A DNA stretch of 64,000 bases from Procambarus clarkii (GCF_040958095.1 NC_091209.1:4239232-4303231); one strand, 5' to 3'. Numbered from the stretch's first letter, positions 37,423 through 51,247 are shown. Notes: generated by a model not told the origin, from the sequence alone. Numbers and translations: made by a program.

Positions 37423-40228
37423 GTTGTTGTTGTTTCAGATTTAGCTACTCAGGACGAAGTGTCTATGTAGCACGGGCTATGGTGAGCCCGTAATTGAGTT
37501 TGGTTATACATGATAACCTTTTTCCTGAGTGTTATGACCCTGGGTTCCTCAGTGGAAACCAGAGGTCAAAATTGAGCTAATAAACTGCCTTTTAGTATTG
37601 AAAACGCATCACGAGGTGCACTTGTTTGTATCTTCCCTGCCAGACGTAAGACTATTCTTGTTTTTCAAAGAGCATTTAAGACTGAGCTTGGGGTTGATTA
37701 TTAAATAATAACATAGGCACAACTATGTTTACTAATACTTTCTAATCATTTGTAATGTAAACTTGAGTAAACTTGGTATAGGGCTGCGGTACGATTAGTT
37801 GAGCAGTCTGCCGGCAGCGAGCCAGCTGGGGGGAAGGAACTGAGACTCGATCTTTATCTGAGCTTGCGTTGGGTGGATAGGATCCTCCTACCCTTCCTCC
37901 TCGTTTCCTTATTTCTGTGTCTTGTTCAAGCTAAGTATATACTGTGTACATTATTCATTTTCTGGCATACACGTGTTCTATGTGTAGAGTATTATACTTT
38001 GTGTGTAGTAGGTGTTCTTAGTGTTTATATTACTAGCTATTCTAAAGGGGGTCCCAGTGGAACCACGTGGTCTTCCTACCCTAAGCTGACTTTGATAACT
38101 CTTAATGCTTACTATTGCCCCTACATCCAGATAATACTAGGCCCCATAGTACAGACACTCCCTTCATTTACACTGTGATATTTGAGTCTAAGTTTAAAAT
38201 GGAGGAGGGGATTTCTCCTTTTTCCCTGCTTATTTATCGCTTCTGTTTTAGTGCACTGGTTTTAATCTTGTTTTATTAACATTATCTTGGTGGCGGATGT
38301 AGATGCATAATGCTCACTAATGAGTCCCATTCTTCAACAGCTTTTCTAATCATTGTAGTCGCGGTTGAATATGCATCTAATGCAGCTGCTGTCGTTAGAT
38401 TAATGTTGAGTTTGATGTGCAGGGCTTCAGTAGCTTCACATTCCAGTAAGTAGTGCAATAGTGGCGTCTCTGCTTCAGTTTCACAGATGTGACACTCTTT
38501 AACTATTGAATTCATTACCTCCCAGCAGCACTTGTAACCAAGTCCGAGTCTGTGTATGGCTACTGCAATATCTCTGGATATCTTTTTGCCAGGCTTGAAA
38601 GAGGAGTAACCAGTGGCTTGTTCGTACCATACCGCAGTGGATCTTCCTTCCGCTACTTTGGCTCTGTGGCGACTTTTGATTCATGAGAATATTTTCTTCT
38701 TGATTTGCTCCATAATCTGTAAGAAACTTGGAGGTATTTGAACCTGTACAACAGGTAGAGCAGTGGCAGTTTTTGCTAGTGAGTCTGCCTTTTCATTACC
38801 ATCTATGCCAATGTGACTTGGTATCCAATTTAGGGTGACTGACAGCCCTCGATTATGGGCTTCTTTTCCTATATGTTGAATTTCTGTGAGGAGTTGTATA
38901 TTATCTCTGTGCTGATTGGATAAGAATGACTGGAACAAAGATTTAGAGTCTGTATGAATGATGACATCATGTAAATTATTCTCAATTGTATAGTTTATTG
39001 CCTCCTTCAGGGCATATAATTCTGTCTGCAATGTTGAGCACCCACTATTCATGCTCCAGTAAGCTTCATGGTTGGTAGTGTAAACTGCTGCCCCAGCAGA
39101 ACCTTTTTCTTAATCAACTGATCCGTCTGTGAAGATGTGAGTCGTTGTAGGTCTAGAGATAGTTTCCATTTGTTGTTCTAATACTTTCTTGAGCCTCTGC
39201 TGGTCACATGCTGATATTTTAATTGGTAATCTTTCAATGATTATCTTTAGATTCGATTCTTCCCATGGAGGAGGCTGTCGAAAGTGTTGATATGGTCTAT
39301 CTACCCCTTTGTTTTTAATAATCCATTTCAGGTCCATTTTCTCTAAAGTCTTGACCACATTATCCATCCATGAGCTTGTTCTATACTGTAGGTTTTTCTG
39401 AAAGGATCTCTGTATGCTGTCTTTGATTCACAGTCTGGCGGTTGTTCCAGTAAGTTTTCCTATTATGGAGGCTATCCTTTGTTTCATCCTGTTTTCTAAT
39501 GCTGGTAAATTTGTTTCCATTCTTAGGTTCTCTCTACGCGTCCATATAGGTGCTCCAAGCATTGTTCTCAGAGCATCATTTTGAGACACTTCCAGTTTCT
39601 CCCATTGGTTATCACTGAGGGATGTAAGAGCAGGGCAGCATAGTCGATGAGTGACCTAACTGCTTGAACGTAGTACATTTTGAGTACTGGTAGAGATGCA
39701 CCTTCTCTAAGACTGGTCAGGGAGCGCAAAGCTAAGTTTCTGGCTTTACAGCGTTGCCGAAGATATTCAATTTCTTGAGTGAATTTAACTGGTTGTCTAT
39801 TATGACTCCTAGGTATTGAAAAGAGGTAACCCACTCAATTTCTTGTCCTTGTATTGCCAGTCTGATGTCTTGAGTTTCATTTTAACGGTCATAGCTTTTT
39901 TTATGCTGTTTATTTTCACTGCTATGTGTTCCGCTTCCCTGCTGATAATATCTAGGCATTTTTGTGCATGGTTTCTTGCACCTTTGCCATTGATGATGAC
40001 CACAATGTCGTCTGCATAGTTAAGAAGTTTGGCTTTTGGTAGCTTGAGCTTCATGAATTGTTCCATGAGACAGTTAAAGAGGATGGGGCTTAGTATTCTT
40101 CCCTGCGGAGTTCCATTTTCCAGCATTTTTGAGGTCGATTTTTTTCCTTGGAATTTGACTTTAGCTTCTCGGTTAAGCAGGCTTCCTTTGGCAAAAGCAA
40201 GAGCGCGTCCTTTGATTTCCTTATCCAC
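37423..40228 (-). mobile_element. I-like LINE nested in Gypsy gag (right arm)
   Basis: (GTT)n tail at 37423-37432, hairpin with cgggctatggtgagcccg (about 37475), 3' non-coding stretch to 38280, CCHC region 38282-38515, RNase H 38681-39110 and RT 39568-40228. All are in the order expected for an I-like LINE on the minus strand. Confidence 0.75.
38282..39367 (-). pseudogene. I-like LINE RNase H and C-terminal region (right arm)
   Basis: LQTELYALKEA, HTDSKSLFQ and WIPSHIGIDGNEKAD (38681-39052), and CHICETEAETPLLHYLLEC (about 38440-38495; T here, A in the left arm). IFTDGSVD is in frame here at the end of 39110-39367, whereas it is out of frame in the left arm. Confidence 0.85.
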
Positions 40229-40450
40229 AAGGCAGCACAGTGTGCTGGAGCACTGGCTAACTCGAAGGCTGAGGTGGGACAGCGTAGCGTTATCAGACGT
40301 CGTATGAAGCCGGTCTGCCAGTGTAGCCAGTTGGCCTAATGGGGTGTCGTCAGCCATACTGAATAGGGCCGGTTGAATGTGTTTTGGACAGAGTTGTATC
40401 CAGAGTGATCTCACAATCTCGCTGGGGGCTGGACCAGTTGCATTATGCAT
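39568..40450 (-). pseudogene. Chance Gag-RT fused ORF and LINE RT (right arm)
   Basis: The frame 39809-40450 (213 codons) starts in Gypsy Gag (PSEIVRSLWIQLCPKHI) and runs without a stop into the nested LINE RT (NGTPQGRILSPILFN, LNYADDIVVI). The left arm has one extra A at the junction (agcaacactg against agcacactg) and is not fused. The fusion is most likely accidental. The rest of the RT thumb is in another frame (39568-39834). Confidence 0.8.
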
Positions 40451-40832
40451 TACATACTGAATATGCGGCAGAAGCTAGGCTGGTGTTTTGTCTGCTAATC
40501 TTTTGTCAGTGAGGAGTTGGTCCCTTTGTTGAATTCGGCGTTTCATAGCTGCCTGTAGAAGAGCGGCCTTCAATGCGGTGTACGTCCTGGTGTCTGGTGA
40601 TGGTGCGGTGATGACAGTGGAGGCAGTGTGCATATCCTCCGAGGGAAGTATTGGCAGGGTACAGGCATATCAGGCGTTCTCAGTCGTAATTCGTGAAAGG
40701 CGAAAATAGCCTCCATCTGCATGAACCAAAATTCAGGTTAATCTGTGTTGTATTCTGCAAACCTGGTAGATAAATCCATGACGGAGATCTAGTTTTGCGA
40801 CTAGGTGTTCTTTTCACTCACTGGGTCACCAA
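40451..40832 (-). pseudogene. Gypsy gag N-terminal part and primer binding site (right arm)
   Basis: Degenerate gag start; ctcactgggtcaccaa at 40817-40832 is the reverse complement of the binding site seen at 11875. The LTR remnant is 40833-40893. Confidence 0.65.
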
Positions 40833-40888
40833 TGTAACGGTTCTATTGTTACTTTTGTTACTTAAAGTAAGGTGACAATAAACACAAA

Positions 40889-41559
<671 letters not shown>

Positions 41560-42235
41560 CTGTAGACATATATTATTAAATATGACCGAAAAAGTAAGAT
41601 TAATAATTCTAACACGAATTTTCTCAATCTTTCGTACATTTCTTTTCACTGTTGGAGGTAATTCAATAATCAATTCTCCAAAATTCATTTTTATTTCTAG
41701 TCTGACGCGACACTTAAGCGCGTTTCGTAAAACTTATTACATTTTCAAAGACTTTAGTTTAAACATACACAACTGAATAGAACTTACACATCTCCGATTT
41801 GTTTATATCTACATTTGAGTGAGGTGGATGGGGTGAGGTGGTATTTAATAAGGTATTAATTTCATCAACACAAGACAGAACACGAAACAATGGGTATTGA
41901 ATAGAAGTGATTGTAGAAAGCCTATTGGTCCATATTTCTTGATGCTTCTATATTGGAGCGGAGTCTTGAGGTGGGTAGAATATAGTTGTGCATTAATTGG
42001 CTGTTGATTGCTGGTGTTGACTTCTTGATGTGTAGTGCCTCGCAAACGTCAAGCCGCCTGCTATCGCTGTATCTATCGATGATTTCTGTGTTGTTTACTA
42101 GGATTTCTCAGGCGATGGTTTGGTTGTGGTAAGAGATTATATGTTCCTTAATGGAGCCCTGTTGCTTATGCATCGTTAAACGCCTTAAAAGAGATGTTGT
42201 TGTCTTGCCTATATACTGGGTTTTTTGGATGGGTG
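41560..42235 (-). pseudogene. Inverted partial Penelope copy with complete tail (right arm)
   Basis: Contains the Penelope GIY-YIG region (42130-42220, with a stop and small changes), the ORF end and the full 3' tail with its hammerhead-like motif (41697-41757). It is head to head with the main element at about 42235. The left arm has only the first part (10018-10200), with SINE material in place of the tail. Confidence 0.85.
41697..41757 (-). ncRNA. Hammerhead-ribozyme-like motif in Penelope tail
   Basis: Same stems and core as 4765-4825, with one difference in the stem III loop (cttaagcgcg). Confidence 0.58.
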
Positions 42236-44555
42236 GGATACACTCTCCTAAATCTGGGCATAAACTGTCACGTTATGTCCAGACCGAGTGAGATGGCCCG
42301 GAAAGTGGAGTTGGAAATTCTGTTGGACGACATATTCGACCTCGAGACACAAAAGAAGGTCACTACCAAAGATACCTTACAAGCAGAACTTATTGTGGAA
42401 GGAGGAAAGAATCGAGGCAATTACAGAAGCACCAGACTGTCCCCCGAGCTCAAAGCGGCAGCCAAAAGCCTTCGTGAGAACAAGGAGATAGTTGTCAGGA
42501 GAGGTGACAAGTCGCCAATATACGTCATTCTTAAAAATGACGAATATCTGGCGAAAATGAACCTCATACTCTCTGACCAAACTAAATTCCAAAGGGTAAC
42601 GAAGGACACTACAGCCGAATTGAAAGCAAAGGTCAACAAACTAATCGAAACTGTGAACGCCAAGAAATCAGGACTCCACCTGCCAAAGATTATTGGGGAA
42701 TATAAACCTGGATATGCGTATGGAAATGTCAAGACACACAAGCCTGGAAACCCACTTCGCCAATCATTAGCCAGATACCCACACCCATGTACAGACTAGC
42801 GAAGCGACTCAACGGCCTGCTGACTCCTTATGTCCCTTGCGCCTTCAGCCTGAAGTCGCCAAAGGAATTTGTTGACTTACTGCGGGGCACACGGGCCACA
42901 GAAATAAGAGCCTCGTTGGACGTAGAATCGCTGTTCACCAACGTACCAGTGGACGAGACAATCGGGATGATAGCCGACAGAGTGTATCGTGATCCAGCCT
43001 GTACTCCTCTTGACATACCAGAAAATATCCTAAGGAAACTACTCCAAGCTTGTACTAAAGAGGCACCCTTCTTGAGCCCGGATGGGCACATGTATAAGCA
43101 AGTAGATGGGGTCGCCATGGGTTCTCCCCTAGGTGTCCTGTTTGCAAACATCTACATGGGTACTATCAAGCAAAAAGTCTTAGTCGACATGAACTTGAAA
43201 CCGGCCATATACTGCAGGTATGTTGACAACATTTTTACACACGTACCTGATATCAGCCATCTGCAGGAGCTGAAGGAGGCATTTCAGCGGAGTTCCGTGC
43301 TGCGTTTCACTAACGAGATGGAAAAGGATGGGAAGCTGCCCTTTCTAGATGTAACAGTCATGGAAAAGAGCGGAGATTTCCACACTGCAGTCTACACTAA
43401 GGAAACGAACATAGGAATGTGCCTAAATGCCAAAAGCGACTGCCCAGATAGGTACAAGAGGAGTGTTGTTAACGCATATGTCGACCGTGCTCTCAGCCAC
43501 AGCTCAGAATGGAAGCAAGTCGGCAAAGAACTCTGTAGGGTAAGGCAGGTCCTAGTCAACAACGGCTTCTCCAATGGTTTCGTCCAAGACATCATAAGAA
43601 GGAAAGTGAAACGCCATGCAACCTCTGAAGAGACAACCAACACAACACCTATACCCCCTATTAGACTATTTTACAGGAACTTCTTTTCCACAGCTCATAA
43701 AACGGAGGAAAGGGTCCTGAAAGATATTGTTAATAGAAACGTTATCCCTACAGACAAAAATCAGAGGATACAACTGACGATTTACTATAAAACCAGAAAA
43801 ACGGCCAGCCTACTCATGAGAAACTCTCCAGACACAAAACAGAACGTTTTAAAAGAGACCAACGTCGTCTATGCCTTCAAATGCCCTCTTGGAGACTGTA
43901 AGCTCCAAAAAACCCAGTATATAGGCAAGACAACAACATCTCTTTCTAGGCGTTTAACGATGCATAAGCAACAGGGCTCCATTAAGGAACATATAATCTC
44001 TTCCCACAACCAAACCATCGCCAGAGAAATCCTAGTAAACAACACAGAAATCATCGATAGATACAGCGACAGCAGGCGGCTTGACGTTTGCGAGGCACTA
44101 CACATCAAGAAGTCAACACCAGCAATCAACAGCCAATTAATGCACAACTATATTCTACCCACCTCAAGACTCCGCTCCAATATAGAAGCATCAAGAAATA
44201 TGGACCAATAGGCTTTCTACAATCACTTCTATTCAATACCCATTGTTTCGTGTTCTGTCTTGTGTTGATGAAATTAATACCTTATTAAATACCACCTCAC
44301 CCCATCCACCTCACTCAAATGTAGATATAAACAAATCGGAGTTGTGTAAGTTCTATTCAGTTGTGTATGTTTAAACTAAAGTCTTTGAAAATGTAATAAG
44401 TTTTACGAAACGCGCTCAAGTGTCGCGTCAGACTAGAAATAAAAATGAATTTTGGAGAATTGATTTTTGAATTACCTCCAACAGCGAAAAGAAATGTACG
44501 AAATATTGAGAAAATTCGTGTTAGAATTATTAATCTTACTTTTTCAGTCATATTT
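42236..44555 (+). mobile_element. Penelope-like retroelement (right arm)
   Basis: Coding region in two frames: to 42799, then 42787-44211 (474 codons with GVAMGSPLGVLFANIYM at about 43110, YCRYVDNIF at about 43215 and QYIGKTTTSLSRR at about 43915). The break is a missing G (cttcgccaatc here, cttcggccaatc in the left arm). The tail 44212-44555 contains a hammerhead-like motif at 44376-44436. Amino-acid differences from the left copy include K for E after YMGTI and R for W after CPD. Confidence 0.88.
44376..44436 (+). ncRNA. Hammerhead-ribozyme-like motif in Penelope tail
   Basis: Stem I AGTCT/AGACT, TTGAAAA, T, GTAA/TTAC, GAAA, CGCG/CGCG, GTC. Identical to the left-arm motif at 7804-7864. Confidence 0.6.
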
Positions 44556-44572
44556 AATAATATATATATAAT

Positions 44573-44623
<51 letters not shown>
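44556..44623. repeat. (TA)n microsatellite
   Basis: (TA)n directly after the Penelope tail, shorter than the left-arm tract. Confidence 0.93.
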
Positions 44624-44626
<3 letters not shown>

Positions 44627-45890
44627 GGGAACCGACCTGTGAGATTTATATATATTTAATTTATATGAATTTATATAGAATTTATATTTACGTTAATTTA
44701 TATACTTCGATAGCAATTTGTATAATGATAAGTGGACTGTATTTCTGCAATAATCTCATAATCTCACAAATCGATCCTCTACACATTAGGGGTTTTTATT
44801 AAATTTATATATATGCAGCCAATCAAACTACAGTAATAGACTACATACATTGAAGAGGTTCCTTATCTTATTGTACAGCAGGCCTTAGTCCACCAGATAT
44901 AACCAGGATGTAGACACCACATTTTCCCTCTTTGAGGTAGCTTCCATCACCCTGGTAACTGATGCACAAAGCATGCTTCCTCGTCTTGACCTGTCAAAAG
45001 GGCGGTAGCTGTGAAGCCAGAAGCTAATGACATTAATGGCCATAAATGATAGATAAATGGGTTTCGGTAGAACACTAAACTTGAATTTGTTGACAGCGTG
45101 TTGATAATGGTACACCTTTGGTTTCCATAACACTTCGTCCAAGTAAAATTAACAGGAGCCGTATTTGCTCCCGTGAGCCTCTGGTCTTAGTCTAAACAAT
45201 GGCTGCCCCTCCTTCCTCACTGACGCTACTGGCCTACATTGTCCAGATGACAGTAAGTGATAGAAGGGTCACATTTACTCTACTTTAATATTGATAATTA
45301 AGTTAATTTATATGAGATGTTTTTATGATGGTAAAGTCCAAAGACTAATGTATTTAAGAATAATTCCCACCATAATAGGTGGTGAATATATAATAGTGTG
45401 TGGTAATGATATCCCGTTTTCTATAGACGGGAATTCCACTACAAATTACATTTTCTATGGGTAACTTGTTTATACAATACAGCAGTTATTATTATCTGTC
45501 TGTATGATATTATAACTTGAAGTTTCTTCAGGTAACTGGTCACTGATATATAAACACTGAGGCCCATGGAATACATCTTGATTAAATAATAAATGTATCA
45601 AATCAGTCATCAGCTTTATTGGGGTTTAATTTAGTTAATTGATTCAGAAGATTGAATAGCTCATCATTAAAGTAAAGTATGGTTCTGAGACTGCAGTGGG
45701 TTCAGTGACATTGGCCGCAGTGACTTGTAGCTGTTTAGGCTACTGTTCACTGATTTGCCACTGAGGCCTCATGAACTCATCTTCAGCTTCAAATGATGAC
45801 ACTAACATCAACCTCTGTTACTATAGTCAGCTGTAATCTCCTTAGTATAATGCTACTGGAGAAATTTAATCAGCTGACAAATTTAGATTT
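44624..45890. other. Non-coding interval (right arm)
   Basis: Mirror of 6189-7566, lacking the roughly 110-bp segment of the left arm. No gene seen. Confidence 0.55.
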
Positions 45891-46547
45891 CTATTGGTAT
45901 TGTTTATCTGCAGGCATAGGTCTCCTCAGGCTTGATACTGGGCCTGAGAGTAATTTACCTCCTGCAGAGTTTAACATGGTTATGCCCTGATATTTAGTAG
46001 GGCTACCGATGAATCGATGACAATAGTCTGTCCCTACAAGGAGACCGAAGTCGGTGAGGTGATCAGACTTAATATTATCTGCCAATTTTATTCCTCTATC
46101 TCTCAGGAATTTGGCTGTTGCTCTCAGACCTTGAACTTGTAGGTCTACTGGTATTTTGTCCACCACAATGGCTTGTACTCGACAGACGTACCTGCCTAAG
46201 CGTACTGATGGTTGTACCACCTGGTAGACTTGAGGTCCTGCATCTGTTACAAACCCTGAGATGTTGAATGACATCTGGGCTACAGGCCTTAATTGTAGTT
46301 CATCTGCCAACCTTTTAGTAACATATGTTCTCTGGGACCCTTGGTCAAACAACCCACGGGTATGGACCTTGGCCCTCTTATTCTGGATGGTAATTTGGGC
46401 AGTAGGCAAAGTCATATTACCTTTAGACTTTGCCGATTGGACACTCTTTGTTTGTTGCACCTTGCAGTACTGTACTGTGGTGGGAATGCTATCTTCCACC
46501 TTGGGGTTTGGAGACGTTGTTTTGGTGTCTCTGCACAATGATTGCAC
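45891..46547 (-). CDS. BEL/Pao-type aspartic protease ORF, isolated (right arm)
   Basis: 218 open codons with the FDQGSQRTYVTKRLADEL protease motif and a DFGLLVGTDY block. It differs from the left copy by very few residues. Both copies are open although other BEL polyprotein domains are absent, and no start signal or splice site was identified. It is most simply a Pol fragment. Confidence 0.75.
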   Translation of the reverse strand: MQSLCRDTKTTSPNPKVEDSIPTTVQYCKVQQTKSVQSAKSKGNMTLPTAQITIQNKRAKVHTRGLFDQGSQRTYVTKRLADELQLRPVAQMSFNISGFVTDAGPQVYQVVQPSVRLGRYVCRVQAIVVDKIPVDLQVQGLRATAKFLRDRGIKLADNIKSDHLTDFGLLVGTDYCHRFIGSPTKYQGITMLNSAGGKLLSGPVSSLRRPMPADKQYQ

Positions 46548-46839
46548 ATTTAACTGATCTATTAATCAGTTAAAGGGCGATTTAAGTAGGATCATTGGAA
46601 AACATTTGTCTCACTAATTCATTATATATATTTACCATTTTATGCTATAATTATCTATGTATTGTGCCTGTGTATGTTTGCTGTATCAGATGGGCCATTG
46701 GGCTACATCAGATGGGCCAATTGGCTGCATCTGATGGGCCAATGGGCCGTCTGCGTTGTCCACGTATTGTACCTCACCTCACTTCACCATTCTCTCCTGC
46801 CTATTTATACCCATCACTCGATCTGTAAAATCACTCCTT

Positions 46840-46863
46840 CTGAAGATGTATTAATATACGAAA
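46840..46863 (+). ncRNA. Hammerhead-like core fragment, family 3 (right arm)
   Basis: CTGAAGA, T, GTAT-TAAT-ATAC, GAAA, with canonical C3 and G8. Flanking stems are not evident. Confidence 0.4.
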
Positions 46864-46944
46864 GTACTTAAGGAAATTCCTGTTTCATTTTTCTTCCGTG
46901 GTCTGACATTGTCACATTTTTAAATCACGTGTTTATTTTCGTGA

Positions 46945-47602
<658 letters not shown>

Positions 47603-49815
47603 GGTGGGTTCACAGGACTAAAACCCAACCATCTCAAGCAAATGCTCAACCCTGCACTGGGTGACATTGCAAAGAACCTCTTGGTGGAACTAACCAGATT
47701 CACCAACACATGTCTAGCTGGCAACATACCAGCGTCCATAAGACCTATCTTTTTTGAAGCATCTCTCTGTGCTCTAAAGAAAAAGGATGGAGGGATCAGG
47801 CCAATAGCTGTGGGCAATTCTCTCCGGCGTCTCGTCGCAAAGGCAGCTGCAAGAACAGTTAGTGATGCAGCGGCCAACATGCTGAAGCCAAAACAGCTCG
47901 GGTTCGGCATTCCACAAGGGTGTGAGGCGGCAGCCCATGCAGCTCGAGCCTTCATCGCCAACATCAAAGACGAAAAGGCCCTTATCAAGCTAGATTTCAA
48001 AAATGCCTTCAATTTGGTGCGGAGGGATGCTGTACTCCGTGCGGTCATAGTCATTTCCCTTCCCTCTACCCTTTTGTACATTCATGCTACAGTATGGATC
48101 TTAAGCTACTTTTTGGCGAACATGAAATTGACTCGCGAGAAGGCGTCCAACAGGGTGATCCCCTTGCTCTTTCCTTTTCTGCTTAGTCATCAAACAAGTC
48201 ACAGAGGTCCTGTCCAGCGAGCTTAACATCTGGTTCTTGGATGATGGTACACTAGCTGGTTCCCAAGACTCCCTCCTGGAGGACATCAGAAAAATCCAGG
48301 AGCAAGGTGCAGTTTTAGGCCTCACCCTGAACCCTTCTAAATGTGAAATAATATGTTCCAACCAGGGCATCGTAGAGAGAATAGAGGGTCTTCTGCCAAA
48401 TATCCATAAAACTAAACCTGAAGACAGCACACTCCTAGGAGCTCCCCTGGGGTTGAAAGCCATCGATGAGGTCCTTGATAAGAAAATCGCCGACCTTAAG
48501 AGGATGGATGGGAGGATTGAGGATATTGATGCTCATGATGCACTCTACCTCATCACCAGATGTCTGTCCCTCCCCAGGTTAACCTACTTTCTGAGGTATT
48601 CACTATCTTACAGTAGCCAAAAACTAAGTGAGTATGACCGGTTACTGAAATCAATGTTAGAAAAAGCCCTTAACCTCTCTCTTGATGACCTACAGTGGAA
48701 ACAAGCCTCTCTTCCCGTAAGACTTGGGGGCCTCGGAGTTCGAACAGCAACGCAAATCGCTGTTCCAGCCTTCCTGTCCTCCTTATCAGCATCCGACGAC
48801 CTTATGAAGGAAATTCTACCTGCCCACTTACATCAGCTGGCAGGTGTACATGATCCCAATTTTACACGCTGTGCCACTGAGTGGGCCTCTCGTGCAGGCC
48901 CATCACCTCAACCATCATCCCCAAAAGCCCACAAGCAATCCAGCTGGGATGGCCCCATTGTAGACCAAGTTGCTGCAGAGTGCCTGGGTGCTGCAATAAC
49001 ACAACACGACATTGCTCGCCTCACAGCAGTAGCAGCCCCACATGCAGGGGATTTCCTGTTAGCAACCCCAATGTCGGCAACTGGCACGCGTCTCACACCA
49101 CACGCCCTCCGAATTGCTGTAGCCCTCCGCCTTGCTGCCCCAATCCACACCAGATATAGGTGTTTTTGCGGCGAGGTGGTGGCTGACAGGTACGGCCACC
49201 ATGGCCTACTCTGCCAAAGCACAGGGGGATGGCACTCGAGGCACAGTGAAGTTAACGACATCATCAAGAGGAGCCTCACCACAGCTGGATGCCCAGCTGA
49301 AAGAGAGCCCCGTTACCTAACGCCCCGTAACTCTGATGCTCTTATTGGTCACCCGGATGGTATCACAGTGAACCCCTGGAAGAATGGCAAGCAGTTGGTA
49401 TGGGACTACACGTGCGTATCAACCCTGGCTAACACCTACATTGACCTCAGTGTTGCACAACCAGGTGGCGCTGCCACCCACAGGGAAGCAGCCAAATCCT
49501 GTAAGTATAGAGAACTGGATCACCACTACAATTTTGTCCCCATTGCTTCTGAGACACTCGGCGCCTGGGGTAAAAGTGCTACCAGTTTTTTGAAGGAACT
49601 GGGTTCTAGGCTCATTGAAACAACAAGGGACCCTAGAGCTGCCAGCTTTCTTTTCCAGCGCCTCAGCGTGGCGATACAGAGGGGAAATGCGCACTGCATC
49701 CAGGGTTCCTGCCCGCCATCTGAGGAGCTGGAGGAACTCGACAACCTATGATAACCATCTTTGTAACCTATATGTAACTCTTTTTTTGTAACAAAGTTCA
49801 AATAAAGCAAATATA
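47603..49815 (+). pseudogene. R2-like LINE with restriction-like endonuclease (right arm)
   Basis: RT fingers and palm (KKDGGIRPIAVGNSLRR, KLDFKNAFNLVRRD) lie in 47642-48226. A frame slip at about 48165 destroys the GDPLALL block that is intact in the left arm. Then 504 open codons (48237-49751): DDGTLAG (catalytic DD), LNPSKCEIIC, LGAPLG, thumb, a zinc-type block CFCGEVVADRYGHHGLLCQ (about 49165-49220), then GHPDGI(x12)WDYTCV (about 49350-49415), matching the PD..D pattern of the R2-type restriction-like endonuclease. The usual lifestyle is target-primed insertion. The 5' end is truncated. I cannot name the exact clade. Confidence 0.82.
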
Positions 49816-49967
49816 TATATATGTACATACAAAAGAAGAGGGGTGGTAGGAGAAGATAATATTAGTGTTCAGTGAGAAACCACAAGGTCTTCTCTGAGTA
49901 CTTTTTATTTTCTTCTCCGAGGCTATGGGTCCCCACATTGGCACCAGAGGTGGTACCCTCACAAATT

Positions 49968-50059
<92 letters not shown>
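49816..50059. repeat. LINE 3' flank and (TA)n
   Basis: The flank 49816-49970 is non-coding (mirror of 2784-2935), with an A-run at 49968-49983 and (TA)n to 50059. Confidence 0.75.
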
Positions 50060-50064
<5 letters not shown>

Positions 50065-50285
50065 GATTTGGTGAAATGCTATGCCCAAGATTACCATCCG
50101 AGTTGCCGTCGGGGAAGTGGCTCAAATAGCCTCGGCTATCACTTCCTTTTGACGGCCGTGATGGTCAAGTGGATTAAGGCGCCCTGTAGTTACCAGTTGC
50201 GTTGCTTCTGGGAGTATGGGTTCGAGTCACTTCTGGGGTGTGAGTTTTCATTCGCATATAGTCCTGGGGACCATTCAGGCTTGTT

Positions 50286-50290
<5 letters not shown>
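50060..50290 (+). repeat. tRNA-derived SINE, single unit (right arm only here)
   Basis: Diverged relative of the 260-bp unit at 10412-11163: gatggtcaagtggattaagg A-box-like region and ggttcgagtcac B-box, ending cattcaggcttgttcgcat before (TA)n. The left arm has fold-back elements L1-L2 in the corresponding block instead. Confidence 0.82.
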
Positions 50291-50351
<61 letters not shown>

Positions 50352-50357
50352 ATATAT

Positions 50358-50748
50358 GTCGTACCTAATAGCCAGAACGCACTTCTCAGCCTACTATTCA
50401 AGGCCCGATTTGCCTAATAAGCCAAGTTTTCATGAATTAATGTTTTTTCGTCTACCTAACCTACCTAACCTAACCTAACCTAGCTTTTTGGGGCTACCTA
50501 ACCTAACCTTACCTATAAATATAGGTTAGGTTAGGTTAGGTTAGTAGGGTTGGTTAAGTTCGGTCATATATCTACGTTAATTTTAACTCCAATAAAAAAA
50601 AATTGACCTCATACATAGAGAAAAGGGTTGCTTTATCATTTCATAAGAAAAAAATTATAGTAAATATATTAATTCAGGAAAACTTGGCTTATTAGGCAAA
50701 TCGGGCCTTGAATAGTAGGCTGAGAAGTGAGTTCTGGCTACTAGGTAC

Positions 50749-50751
<3 letters not shown>
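50358..50751. mobile_element. TTAGG-bearing fold-back element, copy R1
   Basis: Same variant as L1 and L2 (taatagcc, actattca). Terminal inverted repeats intact, CCTAA and GGTTA runs inside. Confidence 0.85.
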
Positions 50752-50787
<36 letters not shown>

Positions 50788-51157
50788 GTCGTACCTAGTA
50801 GCCAGAACTCACTTCTCAGCCTACTATGCAAGGCCCGATTTGCCTAATAAGCCAAGTTTTCATGAATTAATTGTTTTTCGACTACCTAACTTACCTAACC
50901 TAACCTAACTTTTTCGGCTACCTAACCTAACCTATAAAGATAGGTTAGGTTAGGTAGGGTTGGTTAGGTTCGGTCATATATCTACGTTAATTTTAACTCC
51001 AATAAAAAAAATTGACCTCATACATAATGAAATGGGTAGCTTTATCATTTCATAAGAAAAAAATTAGAGAAAATATATTAATTCAGGAAAACTTGGCTTA
51101 TTAGGCAAATCGGGCCTTGCATAGTAGGTTCAGAAGTGCGTTCTGGCTACTAGGTAC

Positions 51158-51160
<3 letters not shown>
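50788..51160. mobile_element. TTAGG-bearing fold-back element, copy R2
   Basis: In the window orientation it matches the reverse of L4 (ends catagtaggttcagaagtgcg, as L4 begins cgcacttctgaacctactatg). This fixes which left copy it corresponds to. Confidence 0.85.

Positions 51161-51247
<87 letters not shown>

Larger units (their letters stand above)
50291..51245. repeat. (TA)n cluster with two fold-back elements (right arm)
   Basis: (TA)n at 50291-50357, 50752-50787 and 51161-51245 around two TTAGG-bearing elements. Shorter than the left-arm cluster (four elements). Confidence 0.92.
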
